This document shows positions 6,389 to 13,514 of a DNA stretch of 19,830 nt, one piece after another; within the stretch, counting starts at the first letter, position 1, and each line of letters opens with the position of its first letter. This stretch comes from DAOUMF01 sp034411955. Lineage in GTDB: Bacteria > Chloroflexota > Dehalococcoidia > SM23-28-2 > RBG-16-64-32. The notes under the pieces were generated by a model, which made no database searches, was not told where the DNA came from, and saw only the letters and a list, made by a program, of their open reading frames with translations. A program made the position numbers and the translations under genes. The stretch lies in the NCBI GenBank assembly GCA_034411955.1, contig DAOUMF010000103.1, positions 1 to 19,830 of the forward strand. Direction: 5' to 3'.

Positions 6389-7729
6389 CTATCTCCCTGG
6401 CGCGCCCACCAGCTTCTTCTCCGCCTCTGGGGTTGATGCCGGCTGGTTGCGATCGTAATAGAGGCGGATCAGTGCGTGGGCTAGCTTCTTGGAATCGTGG
6501 TGGTAGCGGTTCTTCTCGCTGACCACGTCCGTCTGCAGCAATCGTATCCCATTTTCCAGCAGGGAGTCCAGGGCGACCGGCTGGGAGCGGTCGGCGTTGG
6601 GCAATGTGCCGCTGAAGTTGTTGTTGACCACCACGCGGTGCAGGAAGTGACCGCCGGTGTGCTCCTCGATGGCGGCGACGTGGTCTGAGACGCTGAAGCC
6701 GTCGGTCTCGCCGGGCTGGGTAGCGACGTTGCAGACATAGACTTTGACCGCTGGCGAGGCGACAAAGGCGCGGCGGACGCCTTCCACGAGGAGGTTGGGT
6801 AGCACGCTGGTGTAGAGGCTGCCGGGCCCCAGGATGATCATGTCCGCGTCAAGGATGGCGCGCACCGTCTCCGGGTGGGCGGGTGGGTTCTCCGGAAGGA
6901 GGAAGACCTCTTTGATGCGGCCCTTGGCCTTGGTCTCGGTGATGGTGGACTCGCCGTGGATAGTGCGGGCGTCGTCCGTGTTGGCGCAGAGGGTGACGTT
7001 GGCCAGGGTAGAGGGGATGATCTGGCCGCGCACCGCGAGGACGCGGCTGGTCTGGCGGATGGCGTCTTCGAAATTGCCGACGACGCCGGACATGGCAACG
7101 ATGAAGAGGTTTCCGAAGGAGTGCCCTGCGAGCCCGGAGCCGTCGGAGAAGCGGTACTGGAAGAGGCTGGTCATGAGGGGCTCGGCGTCGGCCAGGGCGG
7201 CGATGCAATTGCGGACATCACCCGGGGGCAGGATGCCGAGCTCGCGGCGGAGGCGACCGGAGCTGCCGCCGTCATCGGCGACGGTGACGACGGCGGTGAG
7301 GTTGGTAGTGTACTCCTTCAGACCCCGCAGGAGGGTGGACAGGCCGGTGCCGCCGCCGATGGCCACGATCTTGGGGCCCCGACGCAGCGCCCGCTGGTTG
7401 TATATCATGCTGACGATGCTCTCATTGCCGTTGCGGTTGGGAAGCACGGCGGTGACGATAGAGTGGCTCAGCCTCCAGACGGAGTAGACGATGAGCAACC
7501 CGGCGGAGAACATGAACATGCCGCCGCGCACGTAGCGGGGGATGAACTGGAGGGTCAGGTAGTAGACGAAGCCGGGGAAAGTGAAGCCGGAGATGTAGGC
7601 CTCGCGCAGGATGTAGGCGAGGCCGAAGGTCATAATCGCGACGCCGAGGGCCATCAAGGCAAGCCATCGCTTGATGTGCATGCCCGGGTAGAGCCACTTC
7701 AGCAAGTCGGCGTTGAGCAGGCGTCTCAT
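6389..7729 (-). CDS. yvcK: YvcK/GlmR family protein with N-terminal membrane segments
   Basis: YvcK (GlmR) proteins bind UDP-sugars and link central carbon metabolism to cell-wall synthesis; the fold is CofD-like. The core begins near residue 118. GGGTGLS is at 125-131, DDGGSSG at 152-158 and PPGDVRN at 168-174. GHSFGNL and GPGSLYTSVLPNLLV follow further on. The 446-residue length exceeds the ~320 of the Bacillus protein because residues 1-117 form an extension with two hydrophobic segments (about 21-41 and 70-86), placing the enzyme-like domain at the membrane. Such extensions are known in some phyla. The gene starts 36 bases after the gatB stop. whiA and rapZ, common partners in Firmicutes and Actinobacteria, are absent here. 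Confidence 0.94.
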   Translation of the reverse strand: MRRLLNADLLKWLYPGMHIKRWLALMALGVAIMTFGLAYILREAYISGFTFPGFVYYLTLQFIPRYVRGGMFMFSAGLLIVYSVWRLSHSIVTAVLPNRNGNESIVSMIYNQRALRRGPKIVAIGGGTGLSTLLRGLKEYTTNLTAVVTVADDGGSSGRLRRELGILPPGDVRNCIAALADAEPLMTSLFQYRFSDGSGLAGHSFGNLFIVAMSGVVGNFEDAIRQTSRVLAVRGQIIPSTLANVTLCANTDDARTIHGESTITETKAKGRIKEVFLLPENPPAHPETVRAILDADMIILGPGSLYTSVLPNLLVEGVRRAFVASPAVKVYVCNVATQPGETDGFSVSDHVAAIEEHTGGHFLHRVVVNNNFSGTLPNADRSQPVALDSLLENGIRLLQTDVVSEKNRYHHDSKKLAHALIRLYYDRNQPASTPEAEKKLVGAPGR

Positions 7730-7765
7730 ATTCCCATACTGATAACGCCGATCCCCTGGAAATGT

Positions 7766-9247
7766 TTACGGGTGGTCACTGAGTTTCTCCCGCAGAAGCT
7801 TGTGGACGATGCCGGGATTGGCGCGGCCCCGCGTCTGCCGCATGACCTGGCCCACCAGGAACTTCAGCGCTTCCTCCTTGCCGCGGCGGTAGTCGTCGGC
7901 GGCTTTGGCGTGCTCGGCGAGGACGCGATCCACCTCGGCCGAGATCTCGTCGCTGGCTGTGATCTGGACTAGGCTAGCCTTCTCCACGATCTCCTTGGGC
8001 CGGCGGGCCGTCTCGAACATCTCCTCGAACACGGTCTTGGCGGTCTTGCCGCTGATCGTGCCGTCCTCCTGGAGGTCGATCAGTTCGGACAGGGCGTCCG
8101 GGGTGATCTTGACCTCGGTGATCTCCATGTTGCGGGCGTTGAGGAGGCCGGCGAGCTCGCTGTTGATCCAGTTGGCGACGGCCTTGGCGCGTTTCTTGGT
8201 CTTGGCCTGGGGAACCAGGGCCACCGCGGCCTGGAAGTAGTCCGCCTTGGCCCGGGTCTCGATGAGGAGCGTAACGTCATAATCGGAAAGGTCGTATTCG
8301 GCCTTGAAGCGGGCCCGCTTGGCCTCTGGCAGCTCCGGCATGCGGGCTCGGATCTCGTCGACCCATTGGCGGCTGACCGCGAGGGGGGGCAGGTCGGGCT
8401 CGGGGAAGTAGCGGTAGTCGTGGGCGAACTCCTTGCTGCGTTGGGAGACGGTGCGGCCGCTGTCCTCGCGCCAGCCGCGGGTCTCTTGGACGATGCGGTT
8501 GCCGGAGTCCAGCACTTTGATCTGGCGGGTTACCTCGTACTTGATGCCGTCGTAGACGTGGCGGAAGCTATTGATGTTCTTGAGCTCTACCTTGACTCCG
8601 AACTCTGGCTGGTGGAGGGGGCGGACGCTGACGTTGGGCTCGCAGCGCATGTTTCCCTCTTCCATGTTGGCGCGGCTGGCGCCGATGTAGCGGAGGATTT
8701 GCCGGAGCTTCACGAGATAGGCCCGGGCCTCCTCCGGCGAGCGTATGTCCGGCTCCGAGACGATCTCCATGAGGGGTACGCCGGAGCGGTTGACGTCCAC
8801 CAGGCTGTAGGTCTCGCCGCTGGCGTCCGTGACGTGGATGAGCTTGGCTGTGTCCTCCTCTAGATGGACGCGAGTGATGCCGATGCGCTTCGTTCGGCCG
8901 TCGAAGTCGATCTCCAGCCAACCGTTGCTGCAGAGGGGGAGGTCGTACTCGGAGATCTGGTAGCCCTTCATGAGGTCCGGGTAGTGGTAGTTCTTGCGGT
9001 CGAACTTGGCCTGCTGCGGTATCTCGCAATTGAGGGCCAGGCCGGTCATGATGGTCATCTCCACCGCCAGGCGGTTGATGACGGGGAGAACGCCGGGCAT
9101 GCCCAAGCAGACCGGACAGACGTGAGCGTTGGGGGTCGAGTCCAGGGATGCAAGCGGGCAAGAGCAGAACATCTTGCTGCCGGTGAGCAGCTGAGCGTGA
9201 ACCTCTAGCCCGATAATCGTCTCGTAGCGGGCGGCGGCGGTGGTCAT
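7766..9247 (-). CDS. gatB: Asp-tRNA(Asn)/Glu-tRNA(Gln) amidotransferase subunit B
   Basis: Subunit of GatCAB, which converts misacylated Glu-tRNA(Gln) and/or Asp-tRNA(Asn) to the correct amide. With the ATG at 9247 the protein has 493 residues. YETIIGLEVHAQL opens the cradle domain. Cys28, Cys30, Cys44 and Cys47 (CSC and CPVCLGMPG) form the zinc site. RSGVPLMEIVSEPD, NMRCEPNVSV and DYRYFPEPDLPPL are family signatures, and the YqeY-like tRNA-binding tail fills the last ~150 residues. A TTG at 9259 would add four residues, but ATG is preferred because a promoter -10 ends 12 bases upstream of it. gatA and gatC are not adjacent, which is common outside Firmicutes. First protein gene of the minus-strand run, just downstream of tRNA-Leu. 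Confidence 0.97.
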   Translation of the reverse strand: MTTAAARYETIIGLEVHAQLLTGSKMFCSCPLASLDSTPNAHVCPVCLGMPGVLPVINRLAVEMTIMTGLALNCEIPQQAKFDRKNYHYPDLMKGYQISEYDLPLCSNGWLEIDFDGRTKRIGITRVHLEEDTAKLIHVTDASGETYSLVDVNRSGVPLMEIVSEPDIRSPEEARAYLVKLRQILRYIGASRANMEEGNMRCEPNVSVRPLHQPEFGVKVELKNINSFRHVYDGIKYEVTRQIKVLDSGNRIVQETRGWREDSGRTVSQRSKEFAHDYRYFPEPDLPPLAVSRQWVDEIRARMPELPEAKRARFKAEYDLSDYDVTLLIETRAKADYFQAAVALVPQAKTKKRAKAVANWINSELAGLLNARNMEITEVKITPDALSELIDLQEDGTISGKTAKTVFEEMFETARRPKEIVEKASLVQITASDEISAEVDRVLAEHAKAADDYRRGKEEALKFLVGQVMRQTRGRANPGIVHKLLREKLSDHP

Positions 9248-9259
9248 AAGGCCAGGCAA

Positions 9260-9289
9260 AGTATATCAGCGGCTGGCGGGGGCGAACAA
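9260..9289 (-). promoter_or_regulatory. Promoter of gatB
   Basis: On the minus strand TTGTTC (9289-9284) and TATACT (9265-9260) are 18 bases apart. The -10 ends 12 bases before the ATG, so the transcript would have a leader of about five or six bases and no Shine-Dalgarno. The element begins only five bases past the CCA end of tRNA-Leu. Confidence 0.55.
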
Positions 9290-9294
9290 GGGAA

Positions 9295-9384
9295 TGGTGC
9301 CGGGGGTGGGGATCGAACCCACAATCCGCCTAAGGCGGAAGCGGATTTTAAGTCCGCCGCGTCTGCCAGTTCCGCCACCCCGGC
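9295..9384 (-). tRNA. tRNA-Leu(UAA)
   Basis: A complete class II tRNA with encoded CCA (9297-9295). The acceptor stem GCCGGGG pairs with CCCCGGC. The anticodon arm is GCGGA-CTTAAAA-TCCGC with anticodon UAA. The long variable arm contains CCGCC/GGCGG. The T arm is GTGGG-TTCGATC-CCCAC and the discriminator is A. All are typical of leucine tRNA. It lies on the same strand as and directly upstream of gatB with no terminator visible between them. Confidence 0.97.
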
Positions 9385-9393
9385 ACAGGTACG

Positions 9394-9399
9394 ATTTTA
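9394..9399 (-). promoter_or_regulatory. -10 element of tRNA-Leu
   Basis: TAAAAT on the minus strand ends nine bases before the tRNA 5' end, as expected for a tRNA promoter. A matching -35 is not obvious. Confidence 0.4.
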
Positions 9400-9560
9400 G
9401 GCCATTTCGAGGTGAAGCGCCCCAGCGGTTGCTAACGTTTCGCCAGCCAAACTGGTGGGCCAGGACGCTACGACATGGGAGTGGGTGACACGTAGGTGGC
9501 TCATCACGATACGAGAGGGGCTTCGCTGGAACGGTGCGATCCGGCCGCAAAGACGAGCCG

Positions 9561-9609
9561 CAGCTTCCCGAGCAGATGGTCGTGGGTTCGATCCTCGCCG
9601 CCAACTCCA
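9561..9609 (+). pseudogene. 3' half of a tRNA-Gly(CCC)-like gene
   Basis: The stretch reads like the anticodon loop to CCA end of a glycine tRNA. A TTCCCGA loop would give anticodon CCC. The T arm is GTGGG (9582-9586), TTCGATC and CTCGC (9594-9598), with two G-U pairs. The 3' acceptor strand is CGCCAAC (9599-9605), followed by T and CCA. A matching 5' strand GTTGGCG and a D arm are absent upstream, and the anticodon stem pairs only in part. It is therefore a fragment or strongly decayed tRNA. The amino-acid identity is inference from the loop. Confidence 0.5.
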
Positions 9610-9702
9610 GATACGAATCTTGCCCCCAGTCACCGTCTGAAGCCCTCTGACACCTATCACAGGCAGGAGTTACAGGGGGGTGGGGCACGGGACGGGAAAA
9701 GA

Positions 9703-9786
9703 AAAGCGCTCCCGAATCTGATGTGATCGCGGGGGTGCGGCGATGAGACTCGGAAAGCGCCAATCATATTAACGCTGATCGCGGGG
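9703..9786. repeat. Imperfect ~52-base direct repeat
   Basis: AAAGCGC (9703-9709 and 9754-9760) and TGATCGCGGGG (9724-9734 and 9776-9786) recur in the same order at nearly the same spacing, so the unit period is 51-52 bases. The sequence between the two blocks is diverged. It may be a degenerate tandem duplication or paired regulator sites upstream of the Ldh operon. Confidence 0.5.
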
Positions 9787-9890
9787 AAATGTTACAGGAC
9801 AGCACGTGGGGTCCTTGTTCCGGCCAGGGGACACAGCCTCCGTGAGAACGTCGGGAGCCCCGGTAAGGCGCTCGCAAAGACTGAAGCGCG

Positions 9891-9919
9891 TTGACGGCGA
9901 GCGCGCTTTCGCGCACTAT
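9891..9919 (+). promoter_or_regulatory. Weak candidate promoter for the Ldh-RraA operon
   Basis: TTGACG (9891-9896) is followed after 17 bases by CACTAT (9914-9919), a poor -10. The spacer contains a small hairpin (GCGCG, loop CTTT, CGCGC at 9901-9914). It lies about 90 bases before the start codon. Given only because no better candidate is visible. Confidence 0.25.
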
Positions 9920-10007
9920 TGTGTTGCTCCCAAACCGGGTGACTTAGGGTGGGCCCGGCGGTGGGCGACCGGCAGGTACACGAAGCTGCCCCGAGAGGCG
10001 TGATGTG

Positions 10008-11078
10008 ATGGCGCAGGAGAGCGAGGACGTCAGCGTCCCTATTGAGAAGATGCAGGCGCTCGGGGAGCGCCTCTTCGTAGGGCTTGGCGTTCCGGCGGCT
10101 CACGCCCGCGTAACGGTCGAGACGCTGATAGAGGCCGACCTCCGTGGAGTGGAGTCGCACGGCGTGGCGCACCTCGCCGATTTCTACGTCCGGCGCTTGC
10201 AGCGCGAGCACATCAACCCCACGCCCAACGTCCGTGTCGTGAGTGAGGCTCCATCGGCCGCCGTAATCGACGGCGACCTGGGCCTGGGATTCGTCGTGGC
10301 GCACCAGGCGATGGACCTGGCGATGGAGAAGGCGCTGGCAACGGGCGTGGGGTTCGTCAGCGTGAAGAACAGTACCCACTGCGGCGCCGGGTTCCACTAC
10401 GCCCTCAAGGCTGCCAGGCGAGACATGATAGGGATCTCGGTGACGACCGGCGGGAACATCGTCGTCCCGCCGGGCGCCAAGAAGCGCGTGTACGGCGCGA
10501 ACGTGATCAGCGTGGCCGCGCCCACCGGCAGGGGATTCGAGTATGTGCTGGACGGTTCGACGAGCGTCGTTGCCGGCGGCAAGCTGGAGATCGCGGCGCG
10601 GCGCGGCACATCGATCCCGGAGGGATGGGCGCTCGATGAGAGCGGCGCTCCGACAACCGACCCAACGGTGCTTGCCCGGGGCGGCGGTCTCCTACCGTTG
10701 GGCGGATCGCCGCAGATGGGGGCGTACAAGGGCTTCGGCCTGGGGATCTTCGCCGACGTAGTGTCCGGGGTCCTCTCAGGGTCGGGGGCGAGCTTGACGC
10801 TTTCGACAACGGGCGCCGCCAGCCACCTTTTCGCCGCCATCCGCATCGACGCCTTCCTTCCGGTGTCCGAGTTCACCCGCCACATGGGCGAGATGATCGA
10901 CGGCTTGAAGGGGGCCGAGCGCCAGCCCGGCGTGGACGAGATCCTCATCCCAGGGGAGCTGGAGGCGCGCCTCGAACGGCGGCGCCTGGCGGAGCGCGCG
11001 ATCCCTCTTCACCCCGCCATTATCGAGAGCCTGAGAACCGCAGCAGAGGAGCAGAACGTCCCATTCGATCTCGTGTAG
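10008..11078 (+). CDS. Ldh-family (malate/L-lactate dehydrogenase type) oxidoreductase
   Basis: NAD(P)-dependent 2-hydroxyacid dehydrogenase of the Ldh_2 (LDH2/MDH2) superfamily, related to ureidoglycolate, sulfolactate and 2,3-diketogulonate reductases; unrelated to classical Rossmann LDH. 356 residues from the ATG. Signatures are VTVETLIEADLRGVESHGVA (around residues 34-53, with the SHG motif), VSVKNSTHCGAGFHYALKAA (around 114-133, where the family usually has NSNHFG) and GAYKGFGLGIFADVVSGVLSG (about residues 239-259). The ATG at 10008 was preferred over the GTG at 10005 directly before it; GAGAGG at 9993-9998 could serve either. It is 16 bases upstream of an RraA-type gene, suggesting a dehydrogenase-aldolase pair. 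The actual substrate is unknown. Confidence 0.92.
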   Translation: MAQESEDVSVPIEKMQALGERLFVGLGVPAAHARVTVETLIEADLRGVESHGVAHLADFYVRRLQREHINPTPNVRVVSEAPSAAVIDGDLGLGFVVAHQAMDLAMEKALATGVGFVSVKNSTHCGAGFHYALKAARRDMIGISVTTGGNIVVPPGAKKRVYGANVISVAAPTGRGFEYVLDGSTSVVAGGKLEIAARRGTSIPEGWALDESGAPTTDPTVLARGGGLLPLGGSPQMGAYKGFGLGIFADVVSGVLSGSGASLTLSTTGAASHLFAAIRIDAFLPVSEFTRHMGEMIDGLKGAERQPGVDEILIPGELEARLERRRLAERAIPLHPAIIESLRTAAEEQNVPFDLV

Positions 11079-11094
11079 CACCAGGAGAGGCGCC

Positions 11095-11778
11095 ATGGTT
11101 GAGCCCCTGACCACCCAGGAGTTGGATGCACTGCGGGCGATTACCACACCGACCGTGTGCAACGCCATCGAGACGTTCAAGGTGAGACCTCGGAACGAGG
11201 GGTTCATGGACAGCACGATCGAGTGCCGCTTTCCGGAGCTTGGGGCGATGGTCGGCTACGCAGTGACCGCGAAGATGAGGGCGAACGAGCGTCCGCAGCA
11301 GGCGCTGGCCCCCTGGGATATGTGGGCCGAGATGGAGAACGTGCCCAAGCCGTGGGTGGTCGTCATTGAGGACCTGGACTACCCCGATCCTGTCGGCTCC
11401 TACTGGGGCGAGGTCAACGGCAGTATCTTCAAGGGTCTGGGGGCGATAGGCACGGTGACGAACGGGGGCGTACGCGACCTGCCGGAGGTGCGTGCCACCG
11501 GCTTCCACTTCTTCTCGTCCTGCGTGCTGGCCTCACACGCGTACGTCCATCTGGTGGAGGTCGGGACGCCGGTCAGCGTGGGCGGACTAACCGTCAACCC
11601 CGGTGACCTGCTCCACGGGGACGAGCACGGGGTAACAAGCGTTCCAGTGGAGATCGCCCGGGAGGTGCCGAAAGCGGCAGAAGGGGTGGAGGCACGGGAG
11701 CGGGTGATCATCGACTTCGCACGCTCGCCGGAGTGCGCGGCGGACGGCCTTAAGCGGTTGCTCCAGTCGGGCAGATGA
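11095..11778 (+). CDS. RraA-like protein (HMG/CHA aldolase-type)
   Basis: Members of this fold are either RNase E inhibitors (RraA) or class II pyruvate aldolases and oxaloacetate decarboxylases acting on 4-hydroxy-2-oxo acids. The 227-residue protein keeps the core GSYWGEVNGSIFKGLGAIG (about 102-120), then TNGGVRD. The Arg-Asp pair needed for substrate and metal binding is there, with Asn in place of the more usual Asp before GG. GDLLHGDEHGV follows (about 170-180). AGGAGAGG lies before the ATG. Its position directly after an Ldh dehydrogenase favours a catabolic aldolase role over RNA-decay control: the dehydrogenase could make the 2-oxo acid that this enzyme cleaves to pyruvate. That coupling is inference. 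Confidence 0.9.
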   Translation: MVEPLTTQELDALRAITTPTVCNAIETFKVRPRNEGFMDSTIECRFPELGAMVGYAVTAKMRANERPQQALAPWDMWAEMENVPKPWVVVIEDLDYPDPVGSYWGEVNGSIFKGLGAIGTVTNGGVRDLPEVRATGFHFFSSCVLASHAYVHLVEVGTPVSVGGLTVNPGDLLHGDEHGVTSVPVEIAREVPKAAEGVEARERVIIDFARSPECAADGLKRLLQSGR

Positions 11779-11821
11779 GGGAGCGACAGCGGCTTTGCCC
11801 GCGTAGCGCGTCGTCCGGCTG

Positions 11822-13408
11822 CTATCCCGTAGCGTTGAGGCGCGCGTAGGTCCGCTTGTTGTTCTTGTAGATGTTGACGAACTCGCCGAAGAGCTCGTCG
11901 TAGGTCTTGCGGTTGTCCGGGTTGGGGTCGTAGGTCCTGGTGACCTTGACGCGCTCAGGGATGTCGTCAAATGTGATGTATCCCAGGGCTGCCGAGGCGG
12001 CGAAGGCAGCGCCGCGAGCGTTGGCCAGGCGCGGGTCCTCGACCTGCCGAATCGTCCGGTCGAGGACGTCGGCGTGGATCTGGCACCACAAGCTTGACTT
12101 GGCGCCGCCGCCGATGAAGTTGATCGCGTCAAGCCGCCTGCCCGCGAACTTCTCGACGCTGCGGTGCATCCAGCGCGTGTTGTATGCGACGCCCTCAAAC
12201 ACTGCCCTGATGATGTGCGCCCGTGTCGTCGTTAGCGACTGGTTGAAGAATCCGCCGCGCACCAGGTGGTCCTCGACGGGCGTGCGCTCGCCGTTGAGCC
12301 AGGGCGTGAAGATGAGCCCGTCGCTGCCCGGCGGCACGCGCTCCGCGATGCGATTGAAAGCATCGAGGGCGTCCGTTGGCCCAGGGCCGCCCGACAGCTC
12401 GTCGTCGGCACAGAGGATGTTATCCCTGAGCGTGGTGAGACAGCCGCCGGCGGTCTCCTGCTCTGTGGCCGCCCAGTAACGACCCGGGATCCCGGACGGC
12501 AGCGACGTGATGCTGTTGGTGAGGTCGGTTTTCTTGAACGGGACGTGGCAGGTCAGCCAGGACGACGTGCCGATGTAGAGGTGGGGTTCGAAGTCGCGGA
12601 CAGCCCCCGAGCCGATGGCCGCCGAGGCCGTATCGCCCGTGCCCATCACCACCTGGACGCTCTCGCTCAACCCGAACTCCCCGGCGATCTCGGCCGTGAT
12701 CGGCCCCAGTATGGCGCCGGTCGGCTTCAGGTCAGGCAGCTTCTCCCGGTCAACGCCCGTGAGCGCGATCAGCTTATCGACGTAGGTGACGTTGGAGAGA
12801 TCGCGGTTATCGGTCAGCCAGTGGCCGGTAATCGTGTCGTACGAGGCGGCGACCTCTCCTGTGAGCCGCATGTTCAGATAGTCCATCGGCTCGAGGAACT
12901 TGAACGTCTGTCGGTAGATCTCGGGTCGCTCGTTCTGAATGTAGAGAATGTGGCCGATGGGGTCCTTGCCCGTGCGGGATGGGACGCCACCCGTCAGCCT
13001 CAGCCACCGCCACAGCTTGACGGCGCCGTAGCCCGCAACGTTGGGGAAGCCGGCGGTGATGCGCTTGGCGTACCTTGCCCCCCGGGTGTCCATCCAGATC
13101 ATGGCGTTCATCAGGTGATTGCCGTCGCGGTCAACGGGGACGGTGCCCATCCACTGCGTCGTGAGGCTTATCGCTACGATGGTGTCGGCGGGAACGAGGC
13201 CTCTGCTCAGAAGTCTCTTTGCGCCTGTCGTGATGGCGTGCCACCAATCATCGGGATCCTGTTCCGCCCCGCCGCCGGGGAGCAGCAGGAGGTCGGTCTT
13301 CTCAAACTCATGACCGACGATTTCGCCGTCGGTGGAGACCAAAGCGACCTTGGGCCCACCAGTACCGAGATCGACGGCGAGGACGTACTTGGTGCTCTCC
13401 GCTGCCAT
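11822..13408 (-). CDS. FGGY-family carbohydrate kinase (xylulokinase-like)
   Basis: ATP-dependent sugar kinase of the FGGY family, 528 residues from the ATG at 13408. YVLAVDLGTGGPKVALV (about 8-24) is the N-terminal phosphate-1 motif. MIWMDTRGARYAKRI contains the Asp expected as general base. VVMGTGDTASAAIGSGAV, FTPWLNGERTPVED, FEGVAYNTRWM and INFIGGGAKSSLWCQIHADV make up the C-terminal FGGY/ATP-binding half. The ATG was chosen over a frame opening at 13537 because the family motif starts right after it and CGGAGGG lies ten bases upstream. Substrate is not readable: xylulose, ribulose, gluconate, glycerol and erythritol kinases share these motifs. Probably the last gene of a three-gene minus-strand operon, convergent with the RraA gene. 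Confidence 0.93.
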   Translation of the reverse strand: MAAESTKYVLAVDLGTGGPKVALVSTDGEIVGHEFEKTDLLLLPGGGAEQDPDDWWHAITTGAKRLLSRGLVPADTIVAISLTTQWMGTVPVDRDGNHLMNAMIWMDTRGARYAKRITAGFPNVAGYGAVKLWRWLRLTGGVPSRTGKDPIGHILYIQNERPEIYRQTFKFLEPMDYLNMRLTGEVAASYDTITGHWLTDNRDLSNVTYVDKLIALTGVDREKLPDLKPTGAILGPITAEIAGEFGLSESVQVVMGTGDTASAAIGSGAVRDFEPHLYIGTSSWLTCHVPFKKTDLTNSITSLPSGIPGRYWAATEQETAGGCLTTLRDNILCADDELSGGPGPTDALDAFNRIAERVPPGSDGLIFTPWLNGERTPVEDHLVRGGFFNQSLTTTRAHIIRAVFEGVAYNTRWMHRSVEKFAGRRLDAINFIGGGAKSSLWCQIHADVLDRTIRQVEDPRLANARGAAFAASAALGYITFDDIPERVKVTRTYDPNPDNRKTYDELFGEFVNIYKNNKRTYARLNATG

Positions 13409-13502
13409 CTCTAGTTGGCCCTCCGTTCCCACGTACGTCGCGCCGTGAGCGCGGCGATATGCCGCTGTGCGTTCATGCCTTGAGCCGGACAGGGCATGGG
13501 GT

Positions 13503-13514
13503 TGACCGCGGTCA
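13503..13514. promoter_or_regulatory. 12-base perfect palindrome at the hisN-like stop
   Basis: TGACCGCGGTCA is a perfect palindrome overlapping the phosphatase stop codon and lying about 95 bases upstream of the FGGY kinase start. It could be a dimeric regulator's operator for the kinase or simply chance in GC-rich DNA. Confidence 0.25.

Larger units (their letters stand above)
9385..10004. other. 620-base intergenic region without a convincing gene
   Basis: Between tRNA-Leu and the Ldh gene there are only short open frames (for example 9806-10003 plus and 9496-9726 plus), with no recognisable protein features or ribosome-binding sites. Frames reading through the tRNA and tRNA-like sequences give the familiar spurious peptides (RGGGTGRRGGL, WSWRRGSNPRPS). 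The region holds the tRNA-Leu -10, a tRNA-Gly-like 3' half, an imperfect ~52-base direct repeat and a weak candidate promoter for the Ldh operon. Confidence 0.6.

Noticed and set aside
6875..7972. Plus-strand open frame (365 codons) opposite yvcK and the gatB end
   Set aside because: Antisense to two well-recognised genes, with low-complexity Gly/Asp/Val sequence and no ribosome-binding site.
9421..9610. Possible tmRNA, SRP RNA or RNase P RNA ending at the TTCGATC/CCA sequence
   Set aside because: No tmRNA 5' acceptor strand or tag frame, no SRP GGAAG/AGCAG motif and no RNase P conserved core were found; a tRNA fragment explains the 3' end better.
9266..9763. Minus-strand open frame across tRNA-Leu and the tRNA-like fragment
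   Set aside because: The peptide contains RGGGTGRRGGLKIRF, the well-known spurious translation of tRNA genes; not a protein gene.
9806..10003. Short plus-strand open frame before the Ldh gene
   Set aside because: 65 codons, no ribosome-binding site, no similarity I recognise; it ends by chance at the TGA overlapping the next start.
12266..13414. Plus-strand open frame (382 codons) opposite the FGGY kinase
   Set aside because: Complementary shadow of the kinase, whose motifs are clear; composition is Arg/Gly/Val-rich without domain features.
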